Of a DNA stretch of 64,000 nucleotides, positions 7,657 through 16,081 are shown in pieces. The notes beneath the pieces were generated by a model. That model was not told the origin of the DNA. It made no database searches and worked only from the letters and a program-made list of their open reading frames with translations. The stretch spans positions 2,666,001 through 2,730,000 of the forward strand of contig NZ_JAFBBR010000001.1 in NCBI RefSeq assembly GCF_016907295.1, read 5' to 3'. This DNA is from Microbacterium dextranolyticum (GTDB lineage: Bacteria; Actinomycetota; Actinomycetes; Actinomycetales; Microbacteriaceae). Both the position numbers and the translations under genes were made by a program. The stretch's first letter is position 1, and each line of letters opens with the position of its first letter.

Positions 7657-8877
7657 GTGTCCCCCACGCTCCTGCGCAACGTCCGCCCCTGGGGCGGCGA
7701 CGCCCGCGACGTCCTCATCGATGCCGACGCGATCCGCGAGATCGGAGCCCCGGGCACGATCTCCGCGGAGGGCGCCGTCGCCGTCGACGGTGACGGCGGC
7801 ATCCTGCTGCCCTCGTTCAGCGACGTGCACGTGCACCTCGATTCGACCCGCATGGGGCTGCCCTTCCGCCCGAACACCGCGGGCGACACCCGCTGGTCGC
7901 ATATCATGAACGACCGCGAGAACTGGCGCTCGGCGGAGCGGTCCGTCGCCGACCGGGCGACCTACACGCTGGGCAGGATGATCGCGCAGGGCGCGACCCG
8001 CGTGCGCAGCCATGCGCAGGTCGACGCCGATTCGGGTCTGGAGAAGTTCGAGGGCGTCCTCGCGGCACGCGACGCCCACCGTGACCGCGCGAGCGTCGAG
8101 ATCGTCGCCTTCCCGCAGGTGGGCATCCATCTCGAGGACGGCGTGCCCGACCTGTTGGATCTCGCGCTGCGCTCGGGTGCCGACCTCATCGGCGGCATCG
8201 ACCCGTGCGAGATCGACCGCGACCCCATCCGTCACCTCGACACCGTCTTCGATCTCGCCGACCGCCACGGCGTCGGCGTCGACATCCACCTGCACGAAGG
8301 CGGTTCGCTGGGCCTGTTCTCTCTCGACCTCATCCTCGAACGCACGCGTGCGCTCGGCATGGCGGGGCGGGTGAGTGTCTCGCACGCGTTCTCGTTGGCC
8401 GACCGCTCCCCCGGCGTCGACCGCGCTCTCGAGCAGGTCGCCGAACTCGATGTGGCCCTCACGACGATCGCCCCGAAGGGCTCGCTGACGGTTCCGCTCG
8501 ACCTTCCGATCGAGCGGCTGCTCGAGACGGGTGTCCGCGTGGGCCTCGGGATGGACGGCCAGCGCGACTACTGGTCACCGTGGGGCGACGGCGACATGCT
8601 GGAGCGCACCTGGATGCTGGCCTTCACGCAGGGCTTCTCGCGCGACGACCTGATCGAGGACTGCCTGGCCGTCGCGACCTGGGGCGGCGCGTCGGTGATC
8701 GATGCGACCCTCCCGCGCCTCGCGCCCGGGGTGCGGCCCGGGGTTGCGGTCGGAGACCCCGCCGAGCTCGTCGTCGTGCGCGGCGACACCCCTACGGCCG
8801 CTGTGATGGACCGGAGCTCCGAACGCCTCGTGCTGCATCGCGGCCGGATCGTCGCCGAGAACGACGATCTGCGATGA
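7657..8877 (+). CDS. Amidohydrolase, cytosine deaminase-like
   Basis: This 406-aa metal-dependent amidohydrolase has the TIM-barrel metal ligands in order: SDVHVHLD (about residues 56-63), HLHEGG (about 210-215), SHAF, and the catalytic-Asp loop GLGMDGQRDYWSPWG. That pattern matches the CodA/cytosine deaminase branch, which hydrolyses C-N bonds of pyrimidines, ammelide or similar cyclic amides. GTG at 7657 follows GAAAGG; no earlier start fits. Its ATGA overlap with the racemase and co-orientation with the importer suggest hydrolysis of an imported N-heterocycle. The exact substrate is not visible. Confidence 0.82.
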   Translation: MSPTLLRNVRPWGGDARDVLIDADAIREIGAPGTISAEGAVAVDGDGGILLPSFSDVHVHLDSTRMGLPFRPNTAGDTRWSHIMNDRENWRSAERSVADRATYTLGRMIAQGATRVRSHAQVDADSGLEKFEGVLAARDAHRDRASVEIVAFPQVGIHLEDGVPDLLDLALRSGADLIGGIDPCEIDRDPIRHLDTVFDLADRHGVGVDIHLHEGGSLGLFSLDLILERTRALGMAGRVSVSHAFSLADRSPGVDRALEQVAELDVALTTIAPKGSLTVPLDLPIERLLETGVRVGLGMDGQRDYWSPWGDGDMLERTWMLAFTQGFSRDDLIEDCLAVATWGGASVIDATLPRLAPGVRPGVAVGDPAELVVVRGDTPTAAVMDRSSERLVLHRGRIVAENDDLR

Positions 8878-9617
8878 CGACGACGATTCTCGCGGCCAAC
8901 TGCAACACCGACCCGGCCATGACAGCCGCGATCGCCGGTGTCGGCCAGTCCGCGGCGTCTGCGGGCACGACCGTCGTCGGCGTCACCCCCGCCTGGGGCC
9001 CGTCGTCGGCCGAGGGATACGTCGAGAGCCTCGTCACGGCGGCGGCGGTGATGGATGCCGTCGCTGGCCACGGCGACCCGTTCGATGCCGTCGTGATGGC
9101 GGGATTCGGCGAGCACGGGCGCGAGGGGATGCGTCAGCTGATCGCGCAGCCCGTCGTCGACATCACCGAGGCGGCGGTCTTCGCCGCCTGCCTTCTGGGC
9201 CATCGGTTCGGCATCGTCACGACCATGGGGTCGGCGATCCCCGGCATCCACGACTCGCTGGCGACGATGGGCACGGCAGGACGGTGCCGTTCGGTGCGCG
9301 CGGCCGATGTCCACGTGTCGGCGATCGGCGACGACATCGCCCGCACCGCGGACGCCCTGGAAGGCACCGGCCGCGCCGTGCTCGCCGACGGAGCCGACGT
9401 GCTCGTGCTCGGCTGCGCGGGCTTCGCGGGACTCGACGTCGAGCTGGAGCGCCGGCTCGGCGTGCCCGTGGTGGACGGCGTCGCGGTGGCGGTGCGCTTC
9501 GCGGAGAGCCTCGTCGCGCTCGGCAAACGCACCGGTAAGACCGGGGCGTACGCGCCGCGTTCGGCGGACAAGGAGTGGGCAGGCCCCACCCTCGGCTCGC
9601 TCCGCGCGTTCGTCTGA
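8874..9617 (+). CDS. Aspartate/glutamate/hydantoin racemase family protein
   Basis: The 247-aa protein of the Asp/Glu racemase fold opens with a strand followed by NCNT (residues 9-12), typical of hydantoin/allantoin racemases (HyuE, DCG1). Other family marks are VMAGFGEHGREGMRQL, the first-Cys region AAVFAACLLGHRFGIVTT and the second catalytic Cys in LVLGCAGFAGLD. Members racemise or bind hydantoins, Asp or maleate. Translation is coupled to the amidohydrolase by ATGA overlap. With an amidohydrolase, a cyclodeaminase homologue and a dipeptide-type importer, breakdown of a cyclic ureide, hydantoin or related amino-acid derivative is the best guess. Confidence 0.8.
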   Translation: MTTTILAANCNTDPAMTAAIAGVGQSAASAGTTVVGVTPAWGPSSAEGYVESLVTAAAVMDAVAGHGDPFDAVVMAGFGEHGREGMRQLIAQPVVDITEAAVFAACLLGHRFGIVTTMGSAIPGIHDSLATMGTAGRCRSVRAADVHVSAIGDDIARTADALEGTGRAVLADGADVLVLGCAGFAGLDVELERRLGVPVVDGVAVAVRFAESLVALGKRTGKTGAYAPRSADKEWAGPTLGSLRAFV

Positions 9618-9659
9618 CGTACAGATCGAGCCGTGAGGTCGTCGGAGTAGGATGCGGTC

Positions 9660-10772
9660 ATGACGCTCCTCGACGGCATCACCTCCCGGATCATCGACAC
9701 CGACCGGTTGTCCGTCGCCATCCTCGAGCGGGTCGGCGACGACGCCTCGGCGTCCGCCGAGAAGACGATCGTACTCGTCCACGGGAATGTCTCGTCGAGC
9801 CTGTTCTGGCAGGAGCTCATGCAGGACCTGCCGAGCGATCTGCGTGTCGTGGCCGTCGATCTGCGGGGGTTCGGCGGAACGGAGAGCCTGCCCGTCGACG
9901 CGACGCGCGGCGTGCGCGACTTCAGCGACGACCTGTTCGCCACCGTCCGCGCCATGGGCCTGGACAGCGCCCACCTCGTCGGCTGGTCGATGGGAGGCGG
10001 CGTCGTCCTGCAGTACGCGCTGGATCACCCCGCGCTCTCCCTGACGCTGGAGGCGCCGGTGTCGCCCTACGGGTTCGGCGGCACCCGCCGTGACGGCTCG
10101 CGCCTCACCGACGACGACGCCGGCTGCGGCGCCGGGGGCGCGAACCCCGATGTCGTGCAGCGTCTCACCGACCGCGACACCTCCGACGAGGCCCCCACCT
10201 CGCCGCGCAACGTCTTCCGGTCGGGGTATGTCTCCCCCGACTACACGAGCGAGAACGAAGACCTCTGGGTCGAGTCGATGAACACGACCTCGACGGCGAC
10301 CGGCAACTACCCCGGCGACAGCGTGGCGAGCGAGAACTGGCCGGGATTCGCTCCAGGCCGTCTCGGCGTGCTGAACACGATGGCGCCGCGCTACTTCGAC
10401 GTCTCCGGCATCGTCGATCTGGCGATCAAGCCGCCCATTCTGTGGGTGCACGGGACCGCGGACGCCATCGTGTCGGATGCCTCGTTCTCCGATCTCAACC
10501 ATCTCGGCACTCTGGGGATCGTGCCCGGATGGCCCGGCCCCGACATCGCGCCGGCGCAGCAGATGGTGTCGCAGACACGTGATGTGCTGGATGCCTATCG
10601 CACGGCGGGCGGCGAGGTCTCGGAGATCGTCTTCGACGGCGTCGGCCACGCACCCCACCTCGAGCGCCCCGCGCAGTTCCGACGGGCGCTGCTGGAGAAC
10701 ATCGGCTACATCGGCAAGCCGGCCGACCCGGCGCCGCCCACCGAGGCGATCATCCTCGCCTCCTGGGACTGA
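9660..10772 (+). CDS. Alpha/beta hydrolase
   Basis: The 370-aa hydrolase has the oxyanion-hole strand IVLVHGNVSSSLFW, the DLRGFGGTES loop, the nucleophile elbow GWSMGGG (Ser about residue 110), the strand PPILWVHGTADAIV carrying the acid, and the catalytic His in DGVGHAPHLERP. It is about 90 aa longer than a minimal fold. The extra part lies between the elbow and the acid (about 145-255, rich in Asp, Thr and Ser) and probably forms a lid. A TAGGAT hexamer ends 6 nt before the ATG, suggesting its own leaderless promoter rather than membership of the preceding operon. Substrate unknown. Confidence 0.8.
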   Translation: MTLLDGITSRIIDTDRLSVAILERVGDDASASAEKTIVLVHGNVSSSLFWQELMQDLPSDLRVVAVDLRGFGGTESLPVDATRGVRDFSDDLFATVRAMGLDSAHLVGWSMGGGVVLQYALDHPALSLTLEAPVSPYGFGGTRRDGSRLTDDDAGCGAGGANPDVVQRLTDRDTSDEAPTSPRNVFRSGYVSPDYTSENEDLWVESMNTTSTATGNYPGDSVASENWPGFAPGRLGVLNTMAPRYFDVSGIVDLAIKPPILWVHGTADAIVSDASFSDLNHLGTLGIVPGWPGPDIAPAQQMVSQTRDVLDAYRTAGGEVSEIVFDGVGHAPHLERPAQFRRALLENIGYIGKPADPAPPTEAIILASWD

Positions 10773-10787
10773 GACGCGTCCCCGCCG

Positions 10788-11255
10788 TCAGCGGCGCTCG
10801 TCGAAGAAGCGACGCAGCACCGCACGCGCCTCGTCCTCGAGGACGCCACCGACCACTTCGGCGCGCACCGGCAGCCGGCGGTCGCGCAGCACGTCGTACA
10901 CCGACCCCGCCGCCCCCGCCTTCTCGTCCCACGCCCCGAACACGACGCGTCCCACCCGCGCCTGCAGGATCGCGCCGGCACACATGAGACAGGGCTCCAG
11001 GGTGACGGTGAGAGTGCAGCCCTCGAGGTTCCACGAGCCGAGTGAGCTCGCCGCCGCCCGGAGCGCGACGATCTCCGCGTGCGCGGTGGGATCCGCGGTG
11101 GCCTCGCGCAGGTTCCCGCCTTCGCCGATCGGCTCACCCGCGGCATCCGAGACGACCGCCCCCACCGGAATCTCGCCGGTGGCGGATGCCCGTGCCGCCA
11201 GTGCCAGCGCGCGACGCATGACGGTCTCGTCGCGCGGTCGGTGGGGCAGGCTCAC
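10788..11255 (-). CDS. tadA: tRNA adenosine(34) deaminase
   Basis: This 155-aa deaminase makes inosine at the wobble position of tRNA-Arg(ACG). Zinc ligands and the catalytic Glu are visible as TAHAEIVAL and PCLMCAG, and the domain boundaries match TadA (usual length 150-170). The GTG start at 11255 was chosen because earlier frame extensions are shadow and a TACGCT hexamer (11267-11262) ends 6 nt before it, implying a leaderless transcript. It is divergent from upp and convergent with the alpha/beta hydrolase. A free-base deaminase is the alternative, but the motifs and context fit TadA. Confidence 0.87.
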   Translation of the reverse strand: MSLPHRPRDETVMRRALALAARASATGEIPVGAVVSDAAGEPIGEGGNLREATADPTAHAEIVALRAAASSLGSWNLEGCTLTVTLEPCLMCAGAILQARVGRVVFGAWDEKAGAAGSVYDVLRDRRLPVRAEVVGGVLEDEARAVLRRFFDERR

Positions 11256-11309
11256 CCTGTCAGCGTAGAACGCGCGCCCGTCCCCTGGCGGACACGGGAC
11301 GGCGCGGAG

Positions 11310-11325
11310 TGGGGAGTCCTCCCCA
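11310..11325. promoter_or_regulatory. Palindrome between tadA and upp
   Basis: TGGGGAGTCCTCCCCA has 7-nt inverted arms around a TC centre in the 151-nt divergent region, about 70 nt before the upp -10 box. It could be an operator for either gene; no regulator is known to me for this motif. Confidence 0.3.
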
Positions 11326-11406
11326 TCGAGGCCGCTCGCACCGGCGCCTCGACTCGACCTCCGGAAACCGCCGTCGGAGGACGGACCGGACGCGTAGGCT
11401 GACACC

Positions 11407-12039
11407 ATGCGCGTGCACGTTGCCGACCACCCCCTCATCACCCACAAGCTCAGCGTGCTGCGCGACGAGCGCACGCCCTCGCCGGTGTTCCGCCAGCTCA
11501 CCGAGGAACTGCTCACCCTTCTGGCCTACGAGGCGACCCGGAACGTCCGCGTCGAGGACATCGAGATCCGCACCCCGGTCACCACGACCATGGGCGTGCG
11601 CATCTCGGAGCCCCGCCCGCTCGTCGTGCCGATCCTGCGGGCCGGGCTCGGCATGCTCGACGGCATGGTGAAGCTGCTGCCGACCGCCGAGATCGGGTTT
11701 CTCGGGATGGCACGCAACGAGGAGACGCTCCAGCCGTACACCTACGCGGAGCGTCTGCCCGAAGACCTCAGCGACCGTCAGTGCTTCGTGCTGGACCCCA
11801 TGCTCGCGACCGGCGGGTCACTCGGCGCGGCGATCGACTTCCTCTTCGCACGCGGCGCGCAGGACGTCACCGCCATCTGCATCCTCGGTGCACCGGAGGG
11901 CGTCGCGAAGATCCAGGAGCAGGTCGGCGACCGTGATGTCACCCTGGTGCTCGGCGCTCTCGACGAGCGCCTGAACGAGAAGGGCTACATCGTTCCCGGT
12001 CTCGGCGACGCCGGCGACCGTCTCTACGGCACGGTCTGA
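11407..12039 (+). CDS. upp: Uracil phosphoribosyltransferase
   Basis: The 210-aa enzyme makes UMP from uracil and PRPP in pyrimidine salvage. Length and sequence are typical: [20 protein letters not shown] at the start, [14 protein letters not shown], the PRPP-binding loop [11 protein letters not shown] and the C-terminal [17 protein letters not shown] hexamer (11395-11400) ends 6 nt before the ATG with no ribosome site, so leaderless initiation is likely. The GC-rich hairpin at 12052 probably terminates it. Confidence 0.95.
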   Translation: MRVHVADHPLITHKLSVLRDERTPSPVFRQLTEELLTLLAYEATRNVRVEDIEIRTPVTTTMGVRISEPRPLVVPILRAGLGMLDGMVKLLPTAEIGFLGMARNEETLQPYTYAERLPEDLSDRQCFVLDPMLATGGSLGAAIDFLFARGAQDVTAICILGAPEGVAKIQEQVGDRDVTLVLGALDERLNEKGYIVPGLGDAGDRLYGTV

Positions 12040-12051
12040 TCCCACCACGGT

Positions 12052-12072
12052 GCGGCGCCGACGCGGCGCCGC
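12052..12072. terminator. Hairpin between convergent upp and DUF3467 genes
   Basis: GCGGCGCC pairs perfectly with GGCGCCGC across GACGC. It is symmetric and could serve both strands. There is no T tract. Confidence 0.5.
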
Positions 12073-12079
12073 TGCGGCA

Positions 12080-12376
12080 TCACGACGCGGTGCGCCCCGT
12101 CTCCTGCTCCCAGAACTCCAACTGCTGGGTGAGTGCCTTGGCGAGTTCGAACACCTGCTGCGGGGGGATCCGCACCCGCTGCACGACCTGACCGGGAACC
12201 ACCGTGATCGGGGTTCCCTCGGCATCCGTCCCCGCCTGCGGCGGTCGGGCGAGCGAGACGAAATCCATCACGAACACGTCGGGCGTGTGCCATACGTTCG
12301 CGAAGTCGGCGTAGCTTCCCGCCACCACGTCGGGCGGCAGGTCGATCTCGAACTGGCGGGGGGCTTCGTCGGCCAT
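12080..12376 (-). CDS. DUF3467 family protein
   Basis: The 98-aa protein matches the DUF3467 pattern seen in archaea and bacteria: GSYADFANVWHTPDVFVMDF near the start, then VVQRVRIPPQQVFELAKAL and QLEFWEQETG at the end. No function is established for the family; small cytosolic proteins of this type often lie near housekeeping genes. It is convergent with upp and lies downstream of the large nuclease-helicase gene on the same strand, separated by 68 nt with a hairpin at 12421. Confidence 0.75.
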   Translation of the reverse strand: MADEAPRQFEIDLPPDVVAGSYADFANVWHTPDVFVMDFVSLARPPQAGTDAEGTPITVVPGQVVQRVRIPPQQVFELAKALTQQLEFWEQETGRTAS

Positions 12377-12420
12377 GGCATCCCTCGATGTCTGCGGGCA
12401 GCGGGTGTCGCGAGTCTACG

Positions 12421-12441
12421 CGCCCGCGCCGGGAGCGGGCG
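12421..12441 (-). terminator. Hairpin at the end of the nuclease-helicase gene
   Basis: CGCCCGC pairs with GCGGGCG around GCCGGGA, directly after the stop of the 12445-15996 gene on the minus strand. No T tract. Confidence 0.4.
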
Positions 12442-12444
12442 GCC

Positions 12445-15400
12445 TCAGCCGACCTCGACGAGACGCGCGAACGCGCTGAGCCGCGCGACCCCCTCGGGCG
12501 TGCGGGGCAGATCATCGAGCAGCCCCGTGCCGTAGACGACGAACGCCGTGTGCTCGGCGCGCGAAACGGCGACGTTCAGACGGTTCTGCAGCAGCAGGAA
12601 CTCCAGGCCGCGCGGCGCGTCCCGCCCCGACGAGGCGGCGAGCGACACAATCGCGACGGCGGCCTCCTGACCCTGGAACCTGTCGACCGTTCCGACGGGA
12701 ACATCGCCGAATCCCGCGGATGCCAGGGCCTCCTCCACGAGCACCTGCTGCGCGTTGTACGGCGTGACGACGATGAGATCCGTCTGCACGAGGGGGCGCG
12801 GCGCGGCATCCGCCCCCGACACCCAGCTCCGGCCGATCAGGTCGGCCACGAGCGCGACCACCGTGTGCGCCTCTTCCGGCGATGCCGTCGCATTGCGGGT
12901 GTGCGCGAGCGGCACCTGGACGACGCCCGGAGGCACTCCGTCCAGGTGCCGTGCCGAGGTCGACGGGTGCGCGGCGAGCCGGCCGTCGTACGACAGCTCC
13001 GACACGGGAGCCGCCACCTCGGGCCGCATGCGGCGCGTCTGGGCGAGGAAGGACCCGCGGTCCTCCGCGATGACCGCGGCGCCGTCCATGATCCATCCGA
13101 GCGCCGAGGTGTCGACCGGCTCGGGGTGCGTCCCCTGGCTCACCTGCGGCAGCTGCTGCGGGTCGCCGAGCAGCAGCAGACGCTGCGCGGCGACCGAGAC
13201 GGCGATGGTGGATGCCAGGGAGAACTGCCCCGCCTCGTCGATGACGAGCAGGTCGAGGCTCGCCCGGGGAACGCGTCCGGCGTGGCTCAGGTCCCACGCC
13301 GTGCCTCCGATCACGAACCCTTCCGGGTGATCCGCTGCGAAAGAGGCGTAGCCGTCCTTCGCGATCGGGGTGAATGAGGGCTCGCTGGTCGCCGTCGACT
13401 TGCGCGCCTTGGCGACCTGCCCGCGCGGCACACCGGCCTCGACGATGCGATCGAGCATGTTCTCGACGACGGCGTGCGACTGGGCGACGACCCCGACGCG
13501 GTAGCCGCGCTCGGCGACGAGACGGGCGACGACGTGCGATCCCACGTAGGTCTTGCCCGTTCCCGGCGGGCCCTGGACGGCGAGGTAACTGTGATCGAGG
13601 TCGTGGACGGCCCGCACGATGTCGTCGACGTCGTCACCGCTGCGCGGCGGCAGCGTGCCCGCTCCGGTGCGCGGGGCGCGCCGCAGCAGCACATCGGTCG
13701 CGGCATCGTGCGGGAAGAGGTCGGATGCCGCAGGAGCAGCGGCGATCACGGCATCCGCCCACGCGTCGATCGCCGCCTGCTGGCTGCCTGCCTGGGGCGG
13801 AGCGGCCGGTGTCAGCGCGATCGGCAGCTCCTGCCAGGTGAACCCGGCCACCGAGGTCTCCTCGACGACGACCCCGTCGTCGAGGACGTCGACGACACGC
13901 ACCGAGCGCGCCGCGTGGATCCACCGGGGACTCGTGTCGATCGGGAACGGGGCGGGCAGCTCGTAGACCACGAACGTCGACGAGTCGGGCGTCAGCTTCG
14001 TCCCCGGAGCGAGGTCGCCGCGCAGCTCGACCACGCGCCGCTGCACCCGCGCGCCCTCGGGCACGTGCCAGTCGGTGAGCACCCGACAGCGCTCATGGTC
14101 GAACACGACGACATCGCGTGTGTCCTCCCAGATCGAGACCGGCTCACGCAGCCGCAGAAAGTGCGTCGCCCAGAAGGTCTTCGCCTCGCGCGGGTAGTAA
14201 TCGATCGCCGCCGACCCCAGTCGCAGCGCGGCCACGGTGCGGTCGTCGGGCTGCGGTGCCGCGGCGGCGGCATCGGCCAGGCGCGTGAGGGCCTCGGCCC
14301 TCGGCGACGGTTCGTACGGGCGCTCGGACGCGTCGATGTCGGCGGAGGGCACGAGCTTCGCCTCGCGGGCCCGCTCGACCAGCCAGTCGCGCAGCCGCCG
14401 TGTCGACACGCAGTCGTAGCGGTTGTAGTCGGCGAGGTCGGCGAGGATCGCGTCGCCTGCCGCACGGTCGCCCGCGTCCCACAGCGTGCGGGCCTCGACG
14501 TACCTCACGATCGAGTCGTCGCCGCGCTGGACGTCGCTCGTGCGCACCTCGTCGCCCATGTACAGCGGCTCGAGCTTCTTGATCGAATACGACCGCGACC
14601 CCACCCGCAGCGCCCGCCGCACGATCGGGTAGAGGTCGACGAACACACCCTCGCGCAGAAGCGTGTCGACCTGCGCCTCGCGCACCCCGTAGGTGGCGGC
14701 CATCGCGAGCAGGTGCGTCGTCTCGTACGGCGCGTAGTGGTAGATGTGCATGCCCGGGTGCGTCCGGCGGCGGAGCATCACGACGTCGAGGAACGTCTCG
14801 AGTGCCGCGCGCTCCTCGGCGTGGGTGTGCGCCCACAGCGCCGTGTACTGCTCGCGGTCGTCGACCCAGCCGAACAGGTAGTCGATGCCCCAGTGCGGGC
14901 GCTCCCCCGATGCCGGCGTCTCGGTGTAGAGCGGGTCGCCTTCGAAGTCGAAGAAGATGTCACCCCGATCGGGACGGGGCAGCGCCCCGATCGCCTTCGG
15001 GAGGACGACCTCGTAGGTCGGTGCGGGCGGCCGCCCCGCGCGTGCGGACGGGCCGACAGCCACGGGGTCGACGCCGCCCGCGGGGCTCGTGAGCTGCAGC
15101 CGCGCCTGGGTGCGCAGTCCCGAGAACGTGTCCCACGACATCCGCTCGGGAGCCTCGCGGGCGCCGGCGAGGTCGTCGATCGTGCGCAGGCCCGCGGCGC
15201 GCAGCCGGTCGCGCTGCACGGGCCGCATCCCGGCGACCAGCAGCAGGTCGCGATGTGCCACGACCTCGGCGTCGCAGGTCGCGCAGCGTCCGCAGGCGAC
15301 CACCCGAAGTGCCCCCCGATCGTCTCCCCAGGGAATCGCCGTGCCCGACGCTCCGGCCGTGACGTCGCGATCGGCGATCAGCGCACGCAACCGGTCGCGC

Positions 15401-15996
15401 CGCAGTCGGAAGACGGGCATGAGGTCGCGGATCTCGTGTGCCGAGACCGAGCCGTCGCCGAGGAGGAGCTCGACCCGGCCGCTGTGCGCCACGCCGAGGC
15501 GATCGAGCTGATCGACGTATGCCGCAAGCTGCATGAGCGCCGTGACGCGGGCGTGCCGGGCGAGCTTGGTGTCCTGCACGACCCACAGCCCTCCGTCGGC
15601 GTCGTCGCGCACGAGGAAGTCGGCGAACCCGACGAACTCATCGGTCGAGAACACCGCCTGATAGACGACCGCCACCGCGGGGTCGGCCAGCGCGGCATCC
15701 GTTGCGGCCACCGCGGCGGCGATGCCGGCGGCATCCGACGAGCGGGTCTCGGGAAGCTCGACCACTCGCCCGGGGTGCTCCGCGCGATAGGCCTCGAGCT
15801 GGCGCACCTCGTGCTGGGTGCCGAGCCTGCCGGCGCGTGCGAGCGTGAGGTCTTCGGGCTCGACCACAGCGGGCACCCGGCCCAGCTTCGCATCGATCGC
15901 GCGCAGCCACGCGAACTCGCACTCCGCCGCCGCCTTCAGGTCGCTCGCGCTCCACACGACGCGTGCGTCGCCGTCCCCGCCGTCGATGATCCGCAT
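12445..15996 (-). CDS. TM0106 family RecB-like nuclease fused to a superfamily 1 helicase
   Basis: The 1183-aa protein has an N-terminal RecB/Cas4-like nuclease half (about 1-330; SASDLKAAAECEFAWLRA, VQDTKLARHARVTALMQLAAY) with a CGRCATC cluster near residue 230. A RNase H-like segment (DIFFDFEGDPLY, YNRYDCVSTRRL) lies at about 345-530. The C-terminal SF1 helicase has Walker A GPPGTGKTY, Walker B LLVIDEAGQFS, motif III LLGDPQQLPQ, VDRFQGQEA and LNVAVSRAEH. The family is thought to act in DNA repair or nucleic-acid turnover, but the role is not well defined. ATG at 15996 follows a GAAGGG region. It is divergent from nadE. Length and domain order are normal for actinobacterial members. Confidence 0.85.
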   Translation of the reverse strand: MRIIDGGDGDARVVWSASDLKAAAECEFAWLRAIDAKLGRVPAVVEPEDLTLARAGRLGTQHEVRQLEAYRAEHPGRVVELPETRSSDAAGIAAAVAATDAALADPAVAVVYQAVFSTDEFVGFADFLVRDDADGGLWVVQDTKLARHARVTALMQLAAYVDQLDRLGVAHSGRVELLLGDGSVSAHEIRDLMPVFRLRRDRLRALIADRDVTAGASGTAIPWGDDRGALRVVACGRCATCDAEVVAHRDLLLVAGMRPVQRDRLRAAGLRTIDDLAGAREAPERMSWDTFSGLRTQARLQLTSPAGGVDPVAVGPSARAGRPPAPTYEVVLPKAIGALPRPDRGDIFFDFEGDPLYTETPASGERPHWGIDYLFGWVDDREQYTALWAHTHAEERAALETFLDVVMLRRRTHPGMHIYHYAPYETTHLLAMAATYGVREAQVDTLLREGVFVDLYPIVRRALRVGSRSYSIKKLEPLYMGDEVRTSDVQRGDDSIVRYVEARTLWDAGDRAAGDAILADLADYNRYDCVSTRRLRDWLVERAREAKLVPSADIDASERPYEPSPRAEALTRLADAAAAAPQPDDRTVAALRLGSAAIDYYPREAKTFWATHFLRLREPVSIWEDTRDVVVFDHERCRVLTDWHVPEGARVQRRVVELRGDLAPGTKLTPDSSTFVVYELPAPFPIDTSPRWIHAARSVRVVDVLDDGVVVEETSVAGFTWQELPIALTPAAPPQAGSQQAAIDAWADAVIAAAPAASDLFPHDAATDVLLRRAPRTGAGTLPPRSGDDVDDIVRAVHDLDHSYLAVQGPPGTGKTYVGSHVVARLVAERGYRVGVVAQSHAVVENMLDRIVEAGVPRGQVAKARKSTATSEPSFTPIAKDGYASFAADHPEGFVIGGTAWDLSHAGRVPRASLDLLVIDEAGQFSLASTIAVSVAAQRLLLLGDPQQLPQVSQGTHPEPVDTSALGWIMDGAAVIAEDRGSFLAQTRRMRPEVAAPVSELSYDGRLAAHPSTSARHLDGVPPGVVQVPLAHTRNATASPEEAHTVVALVADLIGRSWVSGADAAPRPLVQTDLIVVTPYNAQQVLVEEALASAGFGDVPVGTVDRFQGQEAAVAIVSLAASSGRDAPRGLEFLLLQNRLNVAVSRAEHTAFVVYGTGLLDDLPRTPEGVARLSAFARLVEVG

Positions 15997-16081
15997 GTCA
16001 CCCTTCCTCGATCGACCCTAACCGCGACATCCGACAGCGAGCGCGGGACCGCACGCCCAGCCGACCTGCCAGACTGGACGG

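Noticed and set aside
11256..11406. tRNA gene next to tadA
   Set aside because: No T-loop (GGTTCGA-like) or acceptor-stem pattern was seen in this gap or elsewhere in the window.
12445..15996. Anti-phage defence system based on the RecB/helicase protein
   Set aside because: The TM0106 family is widespread and here sits alone among housekeeping genes (upp, nadE) with no defence partners.
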